Shown in pieces: positions 24,343-31,716 of a stretch of DNA of 64,000 nt. Within the stretch, counting starts at the first letter, position 1; each line of letters begins with the position of its first letter. This DNA comes from Thalassobacillus pellis (GTDB lineage: Bacteria; Bacillota; Bacilli; Bacillales; Halobacillaceae), in assembly GCF_016908295.1 (NCBI RefSeq), contig NZ_JAFBDO010000001.1:930001-994000 (forward strand), written 5' to 3'. The notes below the pieces were generated by a model. The model was not told the DNA's origin. It worked only from the letters and a program-made list of their open reading frames with translations, and did not search any database. The position numbers and the translations under genes are program-made.

Positions 24343-24372
24343 AAAAAAAGAAACACGCTGAAGGAGCGTGTT
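24343..24372 (-). terminator. Terminator of the holin-like toxin gene
   Basis: On the minus strand AACACGCT pairs with AGCGTGTT around five bases, followed by TTTCTTTTTTT. Confidence 0.8.
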
Positions 24373-24383
24373 CGAAAAGGGAA

Positions 24384-24461
24384 TCAATCATCAAACTTCA
24401 GGACAGCGATTACAAACATTCCGAAGCTGAGCATCAACGACAATACTTCAAAAGTATTCAT
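24384..24461 (-). CDS. Small holin-like toxin peptide, 25 residues
   Basis: The ATG at 24461 stands six bases after GGAGGCGG and encodes MNTFEVLSLMLSFGMFVIAV followed by LKFDD. The pattern M-x-T-F/Y-E-x-L-x-L-M-x-x-F-x-x-F is that of the putative holin-like toxin (Hol_Tox) peptides of Firmicutes, which are short membrane peptides of type I toxin-antitoxin loci. A single hydrophobic helix covers about residues 6-21. A compact terminator follows 12 bases after the stop, as expected for a tiny independent transcript. An antisense RNA antitoxin would be expected on the opposite strand but cannot be pinned down by eye. The gene is too short for ordinary gene calling. Confidence 0.75.
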   Translation of the reverse strand: MNTFEVLSLMLSFGMFVIAVLKFDD

Positions 24462-24602
24462 GTTCTACCGCCTCCTTATGTAAAGCTTCCCCTGACCCAA
24501 GATTGTCCTATACACATTATTTTATTTTTTATTTAAAAATGGCAAAGGAGATTTTTCAGTCTTTATCGAAAAATAACTTTGACAAAAAAAGGAGGTTTAT
24601 AT

Positions 24603-25007
24603 ATGACGGAACTGCACCGCGTTGGTACTACCTACATACCAGTAAAGAATCCGAAAGAGGCAGCAGAATGGTACCAGGATAATTTACATGCACGCATCAA
24701 CCATTTAGATGAGACCAAAGCAATTCTGGACCTTGCCGATCAAAGTTTTTTTCTAGTGAAAGGGAAAGCAAAGCAAACTGCGAATTTCCTCACTTTAAAA
24801 GGGGTGGAACATTTTACCCTGACATTTGAAGTGAATGGAAGCGAAGCTCTTAAATCCTTGCATCACTCTTTCCAAAAGAAAGGAATAGAGGTAGGCGATA
24901 TTGAAAACCGGGGACATCCAGGGTTGAATTTTGTATTCAAAGACCTTGATGGAAACATGTTTGATGTGTGGAGTGAATTAAGTCCGAACTTTAAACTCAA
25001 AAAGTAG
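24603..25007 (+). CDS. VOC (glyoxalase/bleomycin resistance) family protein
   Basis: A 134-residue single-copy VOC-fold protein: TTYIPVKNPKEAAEWYQDNL at the start, GVEHFTLTFEV in the middle and NFVFKDLDGNMFDVWSE at the end, which carries the last metal-ligand position. VOC proteins are small metal-dependent lyases, dioxygenases or resistance proteins; the substrate is unknown. The ATG at 24603 follows AAGGAGG; a TTG at 24579 in frame is too far upstream. It is a single gene with its own terminator. Confidence 0.8.
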   Translation: MTELHRVGTTYIPVKNPKEAAEWYQDNLHARINHLDETKAILDLADQSFFLVKGKAKQTANFLTLKGVEHFTLTFEVNGSEALKSLHHSFQKKGIEVGDIENRGHPGLNFVFKDLDGNMFDVWSELSPNFKLKK

Positions 25008-25008
25008 T

Positions 25009-25046
25009 TAGGAAGGCTGCCAGAAGTATCGGCAGCCTTCCTTATC
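25009..25046. terminator. Terminator between the convergent VOC and HTH-ATPase-like genes
   Basis: AGGAAGGCTGCC pairs with GGCAGCCTTCCT around an eight to ten-base loop, with a short T-containing tail. It could serve both genes. Confidence 0.8.
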
Positions 25047-25076
25047 TCTGCTATAGGAATAATGGAAAGAGATAAA

Positions 25077-26123
25077 TCATACGACACTTCCGATATAACG
25101 CAATTCCCCGGATTCTTTTGAGTCCAAGGAGCCATCAATAATCTTCCTGACATCTTTAATGGTATCCTGCAAGGCTACTGTCTCGCCTTTTTGTCCGGTA
25201 AATGCTTCTGCTACATAGAACGGTTGTGTCAAATAGGCTTCCAGCAATTCCCCTCGTTTATAGGTTATGGTCTCCACACGCGGGATACTGTCTATTCCTT
25301 TTACATTGACCACTGCCCTTAGCTCCCGGTATCTCCTTAGCAGTTTTTGCGCACGCTGCTGAATCTGCTGATGTGTTTGATCCAGATGTAATCCTTCTAA
25401 AACGGATGAAGTAGAATAGATGGGATTAACTGCAGGAAACAGTTGTCTTGCGGCCAGGTCAGCATCCAGTTGAAGCAGCGTTTCCAATGGCCCATAAGGA
25501 AGTTCTTCGTCTACTACCTCTCCTTTCAAATCTACTAACAGGGTAGTCACGGAATCCATGCCAACCTGCTGAAGTCTTTCTTGCAGATCAAAAATCTCAC
25601 CAGTCAGAACATGGGAGCGATCTGCAGCAAATATAATATTCTTATCCGGCGAGGTTCCAGCTATCACTTGATAGGCAACATCGATCGTTTCTGGAAGAGA
25701 ATCTGCGTATTCTGTAATGTCTTCCACCTCTTCATGTTCCTCTTCCGGCTTCAATAATACTGTCATGTAGTTTTCTTTCCTTAACCGATGGAACAATTCC
25801 GCCAAAATCACTAATTGACCCATACCCGGCCGAGCCACCAGGCCCACAGTACCCCCTTTTGCTAATGGAGCGAACAAATCAAGCGTTTTAATACCGGTCT
25901 CAATCATGTCAACCTTCTCCCCTCTAATTATCAACTCATCAAGACTACATTCTGCCAGTGAAGCTAACGTGACTAAAGTACGTACTTCTGCCCTGCCTAC
26001 TGGTATTTTTCCTGTACAAAGGTTGGACACTGTTGCCGGCCTTAAGCCTACTGAACGGGCTGCACTGGTCAAGTTCGGGACTTTTCTTCGAAGCAGCGCC
26101 ACATTTAATCGAATGTCTTTCAA
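25077..26123 (-). CDS. Helix-turn-helix protein fused to a degenerate F1-ATPase beta-subunit core
   Basis: About 348 residues. Residues 1-68 form a helix-turn-helix region (NLTSAARSVGLRPATVSNLC, then IPVGRAEVRTLVTLASLAEC). From about 73 onward the protein follows AtpD step by step: IETGIKTLDLFAPLAKGG, then the P-loop position reading ARPGMGQL where AtpD has GGAGVGKT, then DLQERL, LFPAVNPIYSTSS (AtpD: IYPAVDP), RAQKLLRRYRELRAVV, and QPFYVAEAFTGQKGE. The P-loop lysine is lost, the adenine-site tyrosine is Phe, the DELSEED loop is replaced by DSIPRVE, and the beta-barrel domain is absent. It should therefore not work in ATP synthase. I infer a nucleotide-sensing or protein-interaction regulator. 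TTG at 26123 is preferred after GGTGAG; GTG at 26135 is possible. Confidence 0.8.
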   Translation of the reverse strand: MKDIRLNVALLRRKVPNLTSAARSVGLRPATVSNLCTGKIPVGRAEVRTLVTLASLAECSLDELIIRGEKVDMIETGIKTLDLFAPLAKGGTVGLVARPGMGQLVILAELFHRLRKENYMTVLLKPEEEHEEVEDITEYADSLPETIDVAYQVIAGTSPDKNIIFAADRSHVLTGEIFDLQERLQQVGMDSVTTLLVDLKGEVVDEELPYGPLETLLQLDADLAARQLFPAVNPIYSTSSVLEGLHLDQTHQQIQQRAQKLLRRYRELRAVVNVKGIDSIPRVETITYKRGELLEAYLTQPFYVAEAFTGQKGETVALQDTIKDVRKIIDGSLDSKESGELRYIGSVV

Positions 26124-26139
26124 TACACTCACCACCTTA

Positions 26140-26191
26140 TTACTCTTAATAGTATGTTAAGTTACTCTAAAAAGCAACATTTATTTACTCT
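26140..26191 (-). promoter_or_regulatory. Promoter with three TTACTCT repeats before the HTH-ATPase-like gene
   Basis: TTACTCT occurs at 26140-26146, 26162-26168 and 26185-26191, spaced 22 and 23 bases, about two helical turns. On the minus strand a promoter TTGCTT-17-TACTAT lies among them, so the middle copy falls in the spacer and the left copy just before the ribosome binding site. This layout suits binding by the gene's own helix-turn-helix product. Confidence 0.5.
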
Positions 26192-26249
26192 ACAACGTAA
26201 TTATTATTACAAGTAGGGGGGGTTTCAATGAATAAGACTAAGGGACAGC

Positions 26250-26300
26250 AGTCTTGCTCTCCCCCTGAAAGCTTAAGGTAAGCCTCGCCGCTCTTTTCAG
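26250..26300. repeat. Decayed half copy of the 34.35-kb hairpin repeat
   Basis: CTTGCTCTCCCCCTGAAAGC followed by TTAAGGTAAGCCTCG aligns with the left arm of the element at 34349 (TTGCTCACTCCCGACCAGC then TTAAGCCAAGCCTAG). The right arm is not seen. Non-coding. Confidence 0.45.
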
Positions 26301-26333
26301 ACCTTCACTTCTATCATTCCTGACCAATTAGAA

Positions 26334-26375
26334 ACACAGGCATTCACTTGTCCTTTCGTGAATGCCTGTGTTTTC
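26334..26375 (+). terminator. Strong hairpin with T-rich tail
   Basis: ACACAGGCATTCAC pairs with GTGAATGCCTGTGT around a ten-base loop, followed by TTTTCTTC. No annotated plus-strand gene ends here. The minus strand lacks a T run. A similar hairpin occurs at 50976. Confidence 0.6.
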
Positions 26376-26440
26376 TTCTACTAGGAACTTTAACATCTGC
26401 ACTACGTTGATGGACTTCTTTGCAAATACTTCCCCAACGC

Positions 26441-26464
26441 AAAAAAACGACCACCTTATGGTCG
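26441..26464 (-). terminator. Terminator of the 90-residue membrane protein gene
   Basis: On the minus strand CGACCATAAGGTGGTCG forms a short hairpin followed by TTTTTTT. Confidence 0.75.
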
Positions 26465-26477
26465 CCGAATGACAATA

Positions 26478-26750
26478 CTAGTGAATGTTCGAACGTTTTT
26501 GTTCCGGTTTTGTGAAAACCATGGCAATCAGGGATAGAATGCTCACTATTCCGCCAATAATCATGATTTTATCGCCTATTCCTCCCGTAATAAAAAATGT
26601 ACCGATAAGTGAGGCAGTAATACATATAAGTGAGAGCGTGTAAAAAACCCCTACCACTTTAGATTTTTTGGCATGTTTAGTAAAGCCAAGGGTTCCGATA
26701 AGGCATAATAACACTGCAACCAGTATCAAGGCTGACCAACCTTTCTGCAT
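26478..26750 (-). CDS. Small membrane protein, unknown
   Basis: I do not recognise this 90-residue protein. It has three hydrophobic segments at about 5-24, 33-53 and 60-81, with basic residues between the first two (KHAKKSK) and at the C-terminus (KPEQKRSN). It has no signal-peptidase motif. It lies between the HTH-ATPase-like gene and the GGDEF gene on the same strand but with its own terminator, so it may be monocistronic. A role linked to either neighbour is speculation. Confidence 0.65.
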   Translation of the reverse strand: MQKGWSALILVAVLLCLIGTLGFTKHAKKSKVVGVFYTLSLICITASLIGTFFITGGIGDKIMIIGGIVSILSLIAMVFTKPEQKRSNIH

Positions 26751-26819
26751 CTGAGCTTATAATAGTCTGTTCAGTTGGTTTACCCGGCTTTCCGATAAAT
26801 CATGCTCCTATCATTGGGA

Positions 26820-28136
26820 TTAACTATATTTTTTAGCAGGGTCATAAATACAAACGCGATTTTTCCCGGACCCTTTCGCCTGGTATAGTGCTTTATCCGC
26901 GTAACTGATAAGCTCCTGTCCATCTGATCCGTGCAGGGGAAAAAGAGACACCCCGATGGAAACCGTTACGTGAAAGCTCTCTCTATTAAGGATCACTGGC
27001 TTTAGTACCTGATCAAGTATTCTCTGTGCTACCCGTTTCACTTGTCCATGATTTGCACCAGGTAATAAGATGACAAACTCATCGCCACCAATTCGGGCAA
27101 AAACATCCTCTTTTCGAAGAATCTTTTTCACCCGCCTGGTAATAATAATCAAGGTTTCGTCCCCAACAAAGTGACCATGAGTATCATTAATTTCCTTGAA
27201 GTTATCAAAATCCAGATATACTATAGCAAATTCCCTGTTTATCTCGGATGCTTGCTCCACTTCTTCCTGCATTTTGGAAAAGAAAAATCTTCTGTTATAT
27301 ATTTCTGTCAACTGGTCACGATACGCCAGTATTCTCAGTTGATCCTGTTGTTCCTTACGCTCTGTGATATCGCGACAAATGGTTTGGACTGCAAATTTCC
27401 CGCCATATTCAACCCGGGCGGCATGGATTTCAACAAAAAATGGAGTTCCATCAACTTTATGAAAGCAGTGCGTATTTGGACCTGATTTCATGCCAGTAGC
27501 CAGGATAGATTTAATTCTTTCCTTAATCGTGCTGGCTGAGTCTGTATGGATAAAACGATATATGTTTTGTCCCACCATATCCTCTTTTGAAATTGCGTTC
27601 ACCAATTGAACTCCTGCATCGTTCAGGTATATGATTCGATCCTGTTCATTATGGACAAAAACAGCATCAGGCGACATTTCCACAAGACTCCGGTAACGGT
27701 TCTCCACTTCCTTCAATAACCTTTCATTTTCTTTAAGTTGGTTATTTTTCCGGAAAACCTGGATGTTTTTCACGATAATAACTAAGCGGTGGCATTCCTT
27801 CCCTTGACCTAAAATAGGGTGAACAGTCAGCTCCCCTTCAAAACTCAAACCATTTCTGGAAGTAATTTCTTCCCAGTGCCTTGTCTTCAACTTAAGCGCC
27901 CGTCCCAATCGTTCTCTTAGAAAACCGCATGTAATTGGGTCATGGACTTCTCCAATCGAACTCCCCACAACCTTAATAGAGGAAGAAAAATACTTTTCAG
28001 CTTCCCTATTCACGAAAACATAATAAAATTCGCCGCCCTTCTTTTCAAATACACCAATTCCATCGCTGACTGCATCTAAAAACTCTTTGGCAAAGACTCC
28101 ATTATTTTTGAACAGATCGGCTGAAAATATGTCCAC
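26820..28136 (-). CDS. PAS-PAS-GGDEF diguanylate cyclase
   Basis: A 438-residue soluble signalling protein. Two PAS domains cover about 20-120 and 150-260 (second: YRSLVEMSPDAVFVHNEQDR), with the PAC-like QTICRDITERKEQQ linker. The GGDEF domain covers about 270-435: the intact GGDEF motif at 350-354, preceded by FARI, and the N-terminal YRDQLTEIYNRRFF. It should make cyclic di-GMP from GTP in response to a PAS ligand or redox cue. I see no RxxD inhibitory site directly before GGDEF, and no EAL domain. The GTG start follows GGGGGAG. It is monocistronic. Confidence 0.9.
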   Translation of the reverse strand: MDIFSADLFKNNGVFAKEFLDAVSDGIGVFEKKGGEFYYVFVNREAEKYFSSSIKVVGSSIGEVHDPITCGFLRERLGRALKLKTRHWEEITSRNGLSFEGELTVHPILGQGKECHRLVIIVKNIQVFRKNNQLKENERLLKEVENRYRSLVEMSPDAVFVHNEQDRIIYLNDAGVQLVNAISKEDMVGQNIYRFIHTDSASTIKERIKSILATGMKSGPNTHCFHKVDGTPFFVEIHAARVEYGGKFAVQTICRDITERKEQQDQLRILAYRDQLTEIYNRRFFFSKMQEEVEQASEINREFAIVYLDFDNFKEINDTHGHFVGDETLIIITRRVKKILRKEDVFARIGGDEFVILLPGANHGQVKRVAQRILDQVLKPVILNRESFHVTVSIGVSLFPLHGSDGQELISYADKALYQAKGSGKNRVCIYDPAKKYS

Positions 28137-28309
28137 TCTTCTCCCCCCTTATGTTCAAACTCCCATAAAAGCCCATATATATAGTGCTTATAACTTATTT
28201 AATGATACTATTTACCTACCTTATACATATTACTATATACTTTAGAACAAAACTTATCTACTAAAATTATCGAAACAATCAATAATTTTCTAAAAATTTT
28301 ATTATTTAT

Positions 28310-28343
28310 AAAAAAAAATGACCCCGTTTTAATAACGGAGTCA
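28310..28343 (-). terminator. Terminator of the aldo/keto reductase gene
   Basis: On the minus strand TGACTCCGT pairs imperfectly with ACGGGGTCA and is followed by a run of nine T. The rest of the 28137-28415 gap is AT-rich, and I see only weak promoter-like sequence in it. Confidence 0.8.
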
Positions 28344-28415
28344 CTAAATAGGGAGCAAAAATTAAAGCTTTTCAATCTTCAGGTACAGTTCACTTTTCGA
28401 CATCGTGTTTTTTAC

Positions 28416-29240
28416 TCATCTAATATTCATTTCTGAAGGTAGAGGTCCTTTTCTTTCATTTCTGTCCAGACTATTCATTTCATTTATTTCATTCGTGTTC
28501 AACTCAAAGTCAAAAACCTGGAAATTTTCTTCAATTCTTGATGGCGTAACAGATTTTGGAATTACAATCGTATCATTTTGCAAATGCCAGCGTATGATGA
28601 CCTGGGCTGGAGTCTTGCCGTGTTTTTGTGCAATTTTTCTTATAACGTCATCCTTCAGCACCTCTCCCCCCTGCATCAAAGGACTCCATGCTTCTACATA
28701 AATACCTTGCTGCTTGCAAAAATCCTTTAATTCGTGCTGGGCTAAATATGCATGGCATTCCACTTGATTCAACGCAGGAAGAACGTCGCACTCATCTAAT
28801 AAACGCCTGAGGTGCTCTATATCAAAATTACATACTCCAATGGCTTTCACTTTTCCTTTGTGATAAAGCTTTTCCAGTGCTTTATAGGTATCTACATACT
28901 CGTCAAACTCCGGGGTTGGCCAATGGATTAAATATAAATCAACATAATCAAGTTCAAGCTTATCCAGACTTTCTTCCAATGCCAATAGTGTTCTTTCATA
29001 CCCTTGGTCACTATTCCAAACTTTTGTCGTTATAAATAACTCTTCCCGTGGAAGTCCACTTTCCTTAATCGCTTTCCCGACACCCCGCTCATTTTTATAA
29101 ATGGCAGCTGTATCAATTGAACGATATCCTGTTTCCAGCGCTTTTTTGACAGCTGTAACTGCCTCTTTCTCTTCCACCTGCCACACCCCAAAGCCAAGCT
29201 GCGGCATTTTCACACCATTATGAAGGCTGATCTTTTCCAT
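28416..29240 (-). CDS. Aldo/keto reductase
   Basis: A 274-residue NADPH-dependent reductase of the bacterial AKR5-like type. The catalytic tetrad is intact: D43 and Y48 in SIDTAAIYKNE, K73 in TTKVWNSDQG, H106 in YLIHWP. The NADPH-binding IPKSVTPSRIEEN is near the C-terminus. It would reduce aldehydes or dicarbonyls such as methylglyoxal. The ATG at 29240 follows GGAG by nine bases; the preceding in-frame TTG is less likely. A GTTATGGTACACTA promoter-like motif 89 bases upstream is shared with the Gfo/Idh gene. Confidence 0.9.
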   Translation of the reverse strand: MEKISLHNGVKMPQLGFGVWQVEEKEAVTAVKKALETGYRSIDTAAIYKNERGVGKAIKESGLPREELFITTKVWNSDQGYERTLLALEESLDKLELDYVDLYLIHWPTPEFDEYVDTYKALEKLYHKGKVKAIGVCNFDIEHLRRLLDECDVLPALNQVECHAYLAQHELKDFCKQQGIYVEAWSPLMQGGEVLKDDVIRKIAQKHGKTPAQVIIRWHLQNDTIVIPKSVTPSRIEENFQVFDFELNTNEINEMNSLDRNERKGPLPSEMNIR

Positions 29241-29328
29241 CAATGTCCACTCCCTTTTTTAATTAAAGCTCTGCTTCATGTTGGCTTAAGGAACCTGCTA
29301 TTCTAAGGAAGTTAACAGAACTTTTGTG

Positions 29329-29342
29329 TAGTGTACCATAAC
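29329..29342 (-). promoter_or_regulatory. Extended -10-like motif shared with the Gfo/Idh gene
   Basis: Minus-strand GTTATGGTACACTA contains TGGTACACT, an extended -10 type. It lies 89 bases before the reductase start. An identical 14-mer lies 88 bases before the oxidoreductase gene that ends at 39486. Confidence 0.45.
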
Positions 29343-29390
29343 TGTTTCGGGTAAAGCCTACTAAAGGATTCCAAAATCGGAGGGAGCATT

Positions 29391-29999
29391 ATGCTGAAAA
29401 AAGCAAAACTTTTTGCAGAAAAAGCCCATGAAGGGCAAAGACGAAAGTCAACAGGTGAGCCGTATATTACGCATCCTATACGGGTCGCTGATATTTTAAT
29501 GGAAGCAGGATTCAGTGATGAAGTGGTCTGTGCCGGTTATTTGCACGATGTAGTCGAGGATACGAATGTTACGTTAAACGATATCCAACATGCTTTCGGC
29601 AACAGTGTTGCAAACCTTGTTGCCGCTCACACAGAAGACAAGAAGAAATCCTGGAAAGAACGCAAACAGCATACGATAGATACAGTGAAAACCGGTTCGC
29701 TCGAGGTGAAAAGCCTGATTGTTGCTGATAAACTGGATAACCTTTTGTCAATGGAAGCGGAATATGCTGCAAAAGGAGAGGAGATCTGGAAACACTTCAA
29801 CGCCGGTTATGAAGCTCAACAGTGGTATAACCAGGGTATAGTCAGCCATATGAACAAAGGATTAATAGAAAGACCCGCATTTTTTACAACATATGAAAAG
29901 CCGTCAGAAGATTTTTCTGATTTTACAAATCAATTACAACTTAACATTGACGTTTTAGGAATCCCAGTTATTGGTTATTGTTTACTGAAAGATTCCTAA
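29391..29999 (+). CDS. HD-domain phosphohydrolase, small (p)ppGpp hydrolase-like
   Basis: A 202-residue protein matching the hydrolase half of RelA/SpoT proteins and stand-alone small alarmone hydrolases: AKLFAEKAHEGQRRKSTGEP, H28 in YITHPIRVA, the HD pair H52-D53 in YLHDVVEDTNV, and VKSLIVADKLDNL with the later metal and base contacts. No synthetase domain is present. It may degrade (p)ppGpp or another nucleotide. The ATG follows GGAGGGAG. The CBS-domain gene begins 14 bases after its stop, so they form an operon and may share a nucleotide signal. Confidence 0.8.
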   Translation: MLKKAKLFAEKAHEGQRRKSTGEPYITHPIRVADILMEAGFSDEVVCAGYLHDVVEDTNVTLNDIQHAFGNSVANLVAAHTEDKKKSWKERKQHTIDTVKTGSLEVKSLIVADKLDNLLSMEAEYAAKGEEIWKHFNAGYEAQQWYNQGIVSHMNKGLIERPAFFTTYEKPSEDFSDFTNQLQLNIDVLGIPVIGYCLLKDS

Positions 30000-30013
30000 A
30001 GGAGGTAATTCAG

Positions 30014-30439
30014 ATGGCAGTACTGCAAGAAGTTATGACAGAAAACGTGAAAAGCTGTAAGCCAGGAGAAGACCTTCAAACATTAGCGCGAATGATGAAA
30101 GAAGAAGAGGTCGGCTTCCTTCCGATCGCCAATGAAAATGAATATTTAGGGGTAGTGACAGACCGCGACATTGTAGTTAAAGGTTTAGCAAAAGGATCAC
30201 CCGACCAGGTGAAGGCTGCAGATATTATGACTGAAAATGTTATAACAGGATTACCTGACATGGAGGTTCAAGAAGCGGCAAGACTCATGCAGGATCATCA
30301 GATACAACGTCTCTTGGTAGTAAAAGAAAAGGATGTCAAAGGTGTGGTTTCACTGGGTGATTTAGGTATAAATGATGCTGAAAATACAGTCGGTGACACT
30401 GTAAGCGAGATGAAAAAAGGACAAGCGAATAACGCTTGA
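30014..30439 (+). CDS. CBS-domain protein
   Basis: The 141-residue protein is a tandem CBS pair. The repeats begin VMTENVKSC (about residue 5) and IMTENVITG (about residue 70), each ending in a segment such as LGVVTDRDIV or KGVVSLGDLG. CBS pairs bind adenine nucleotides or similar ligands and act as energy or nucleotide sensors; small stand-alone members resemble YhcV of B. subtilis. It starts at the ATG at 30014 behind AAAGGAGG. It follows the HD-hydrolase gene in the same operon. Confidence 0.85.
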   Translation: MAVLQEVMTENVKSCKPGEDLQTLARMMKEEEVGFLPIANENEYLGVVTDRDIVVKGLAKGSPDQVKAADIMTENVITGLPDMEVQEAARLMQDHQIQRLLVVKEKDVKGVVSLGDLGINDAENTVGDTVSEMKKGQANNA

Positions 30440-30446
30440 GGCAAAT

Positions 30447-30482
30447 AAAGCAGTCCGGTATCTGCCGGTCTGCTTTACTTTT
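30447..30482. terminator. Terminator after the CBS gene
   Basis: AAAGCAG-T-CCGG pairs with CCGG-T-CTGCTTT, followed on the plus strand by ACTTTTTTTT. It overlaps the last codons of the convergent flavoprotein gene. Confidence 0.8.
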
Positions 30483-31377
30483 TTTCCAGTAAATATTTAT
30501 GGATCCATATTGCTGCCTGGTGGCCATCCCCCATAGCAATGGCTACTTGTTCAGAATGAACAGCAACGTCTCCAGCTGCCCATACCCCTTCAACATTGGT
30601 CATTTTGGTCCTTGGGTTGGAAAGTATATGTTTGTTATGAAAAAGCTCCACTCCCAGCCCTCTGGCCAGTTCGGACTTAACTTTATTCCCTCCAAACGCA
30701 AGGAATGCATAATTGCCGGTAACCTTTGTCCCATTTTTTAAAATTACTCCATGTAAATGGCGTCCATCGCATAGTACTTTTTCTACGGATTCACATATAT
30801 AAGTTACATTGTTTTCGTTCAACTTCTCCATTAGTTCCTCGTCGACATCCCTTTGTTCATGATTGATGAATATCAGTTCGTTCGTCCAATACGTCAGAGC
30901 CATTGCCAAATGTGCTCCAGGGTTGCCTGTTCCTAATACAAGAGTACGCTTATTTTTCACTTCGTGTCCATCACAGTCCGGACATATGAATACACTTAAA
31001 CCAAGGCAAGGAAACAATGGCAAGAATTTAGGCGGGATGCGATCCACTACTCCTGTAGCCAGTAACACCGAGTCAGCCTCTATTGTCTTGTTAGTGGTTT
31101 TAACCATAAATTTTCCGTCTTTTTGGGCAACATCTACAACAAGGTCCTCCATAAACATTACACCAAAATCGATTGCCTGTTTTTTTCCAATACTTCGAAG
31201 TTTTTGCCCACTGACACCTTCCGGCCATCCAAGTATATTATGGTAACAATGACTTAAATTCGACCTTCCCTTATCAGAATCAACAACTATTATACGGTGA
31301 GAATACCGTCCCAGCTGAATGGCAGCCTGCAATCCAGCAATCCCACCGCCCACGATGACGCAATCATACTTTTTCAT
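30475..31377 (-). CDS. NAD(P)/FAD-dependent disulfide oxidoreductase, thioredoxin reductase-like
   Basis: A 300-residue flavoprotein. The FAD-binding GGGIAGLQAA is at 10-19. A redox-type C132-x-x-C135 is in CPDCDGHEV, matching the CATC/CPYC position of thioredoxin reductases. The NAD(P) motif TLVLGTGNPGAHLA follows, and GVWAAGDVAVHSEQVA is the second FAD contact. It differs from standard TrxB sequence around the C-terminus, so it is more likely a TrxB paralogue or ferredoxin/bacilliredoxin reductase-like enzyme than the housekeeping copy. The ATG at 31377 follows GAGGGGG. Confidence 0.82.
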   Translation of the reverse strand: MKKYDCVIVGGGIAGLQAAIQLGRYSHRIIVVDSDKGRSNLSHCYHNILGWPEGVSGQKLRSIGKKQAIDFGVMFMEDLVVDVAQKDGKFMVKTTNKTIEADSVLLATGVVDRIPPKFLPLFPCLGLSVFICPDCDGHEVKNKRTLVLGTGNPGAHLAMALTYWTNELIFINHEQRDVDEELMEKLNENNVTYICESVEKVLCDGRHLHGVILKNGTKVTGNYAFLAFGGNKVKSELARGLGVELFHNKHILSNPRTKMTNVEGVWAAGDVAVHSEQVAIAMGDGHQAAIWIHKYLLEKK

Positions 31378-31488
31378 CTTCTTCCCCCTCATCCATTCAT
31401 CATCTCCTTAGTTTCACTTTAAATTTTCTTCTGATACACGCAATTATTAATTTGAAAATTTTTATTGTTTAGTCAATTCATAATCCCA

Positions 31489-31517
31489 TTGACACCATGA
31501 GCACCTCTATGTAGAAT
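31489..31517 (+). promoter_or_regulatory. Promoter of the adenine deaminase leader
   Basis: TTGACA at 31489 and TAGAAT at 31512 are 17 bases apart, near consensus for the main sigma factor, just before the purine riboswitch. Confidence 0.8.
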
Positions 31518-31545
31518 TTGAATTACTTTCAACCGAATAAACGAA

Positions 31546-31616
31546 CTTTTCGTATAATCTTGGAGATATGGTCCATAAGTTTCTACCAAACTACCGTAAA
31601 TAGTTTGACTACGAGA
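31546..31616 (+). ncRNA. Purine riboswitch, guanine/hypoxanthine class
   Basis: The aptamer shows CGTATAATCTTGG, AGATATGGTCCATAAGTTTC, and TACCGTAAATAGTTTGACTA followed by CGAG, which are the conserved core segments of purine riboswitches. The ligand-pairing base near the 3' end is C (GACTACGAG), so the class binds guanine or hypoxanthine, not adenine. It controls the terminator at 31664 and thus adenine deaminase, an enzyme whose product is hypoxanthine, giving a simple feedback loop. Confidence 0.92.
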
Positions 31617-31663
31617 GGATTGGATAGATTAGTGCAATTGACATTAATCCTCTTCTCTATGTC

Positions 31664-31692
31664 AAACTCCAGGAAAAACCTGGAGTTTTTTT
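31664..31692 (+). terminator. Riboswitch-controlled terminator
   Basis: AACTCCAGG pairs with CCTGGAGTT around AAAAA, followed by a T run. A competing pairing of GAGGATT (after the aptamer) with AATCCTC (31645-31651) is visible, consistent with terminator/antiterminator switching. Confidence 0.85.
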
Positions 31693-31716
31693 ATTTTTCA
31701 GGAGAGGGTGCTAAAG

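Noticed and set aside
24333-24536. 67-codon plus-strand frame opposite the toxin peptide
   Set aside because: It has no ribosome binding site and is antisense to a well-supported small gene and its terminator.
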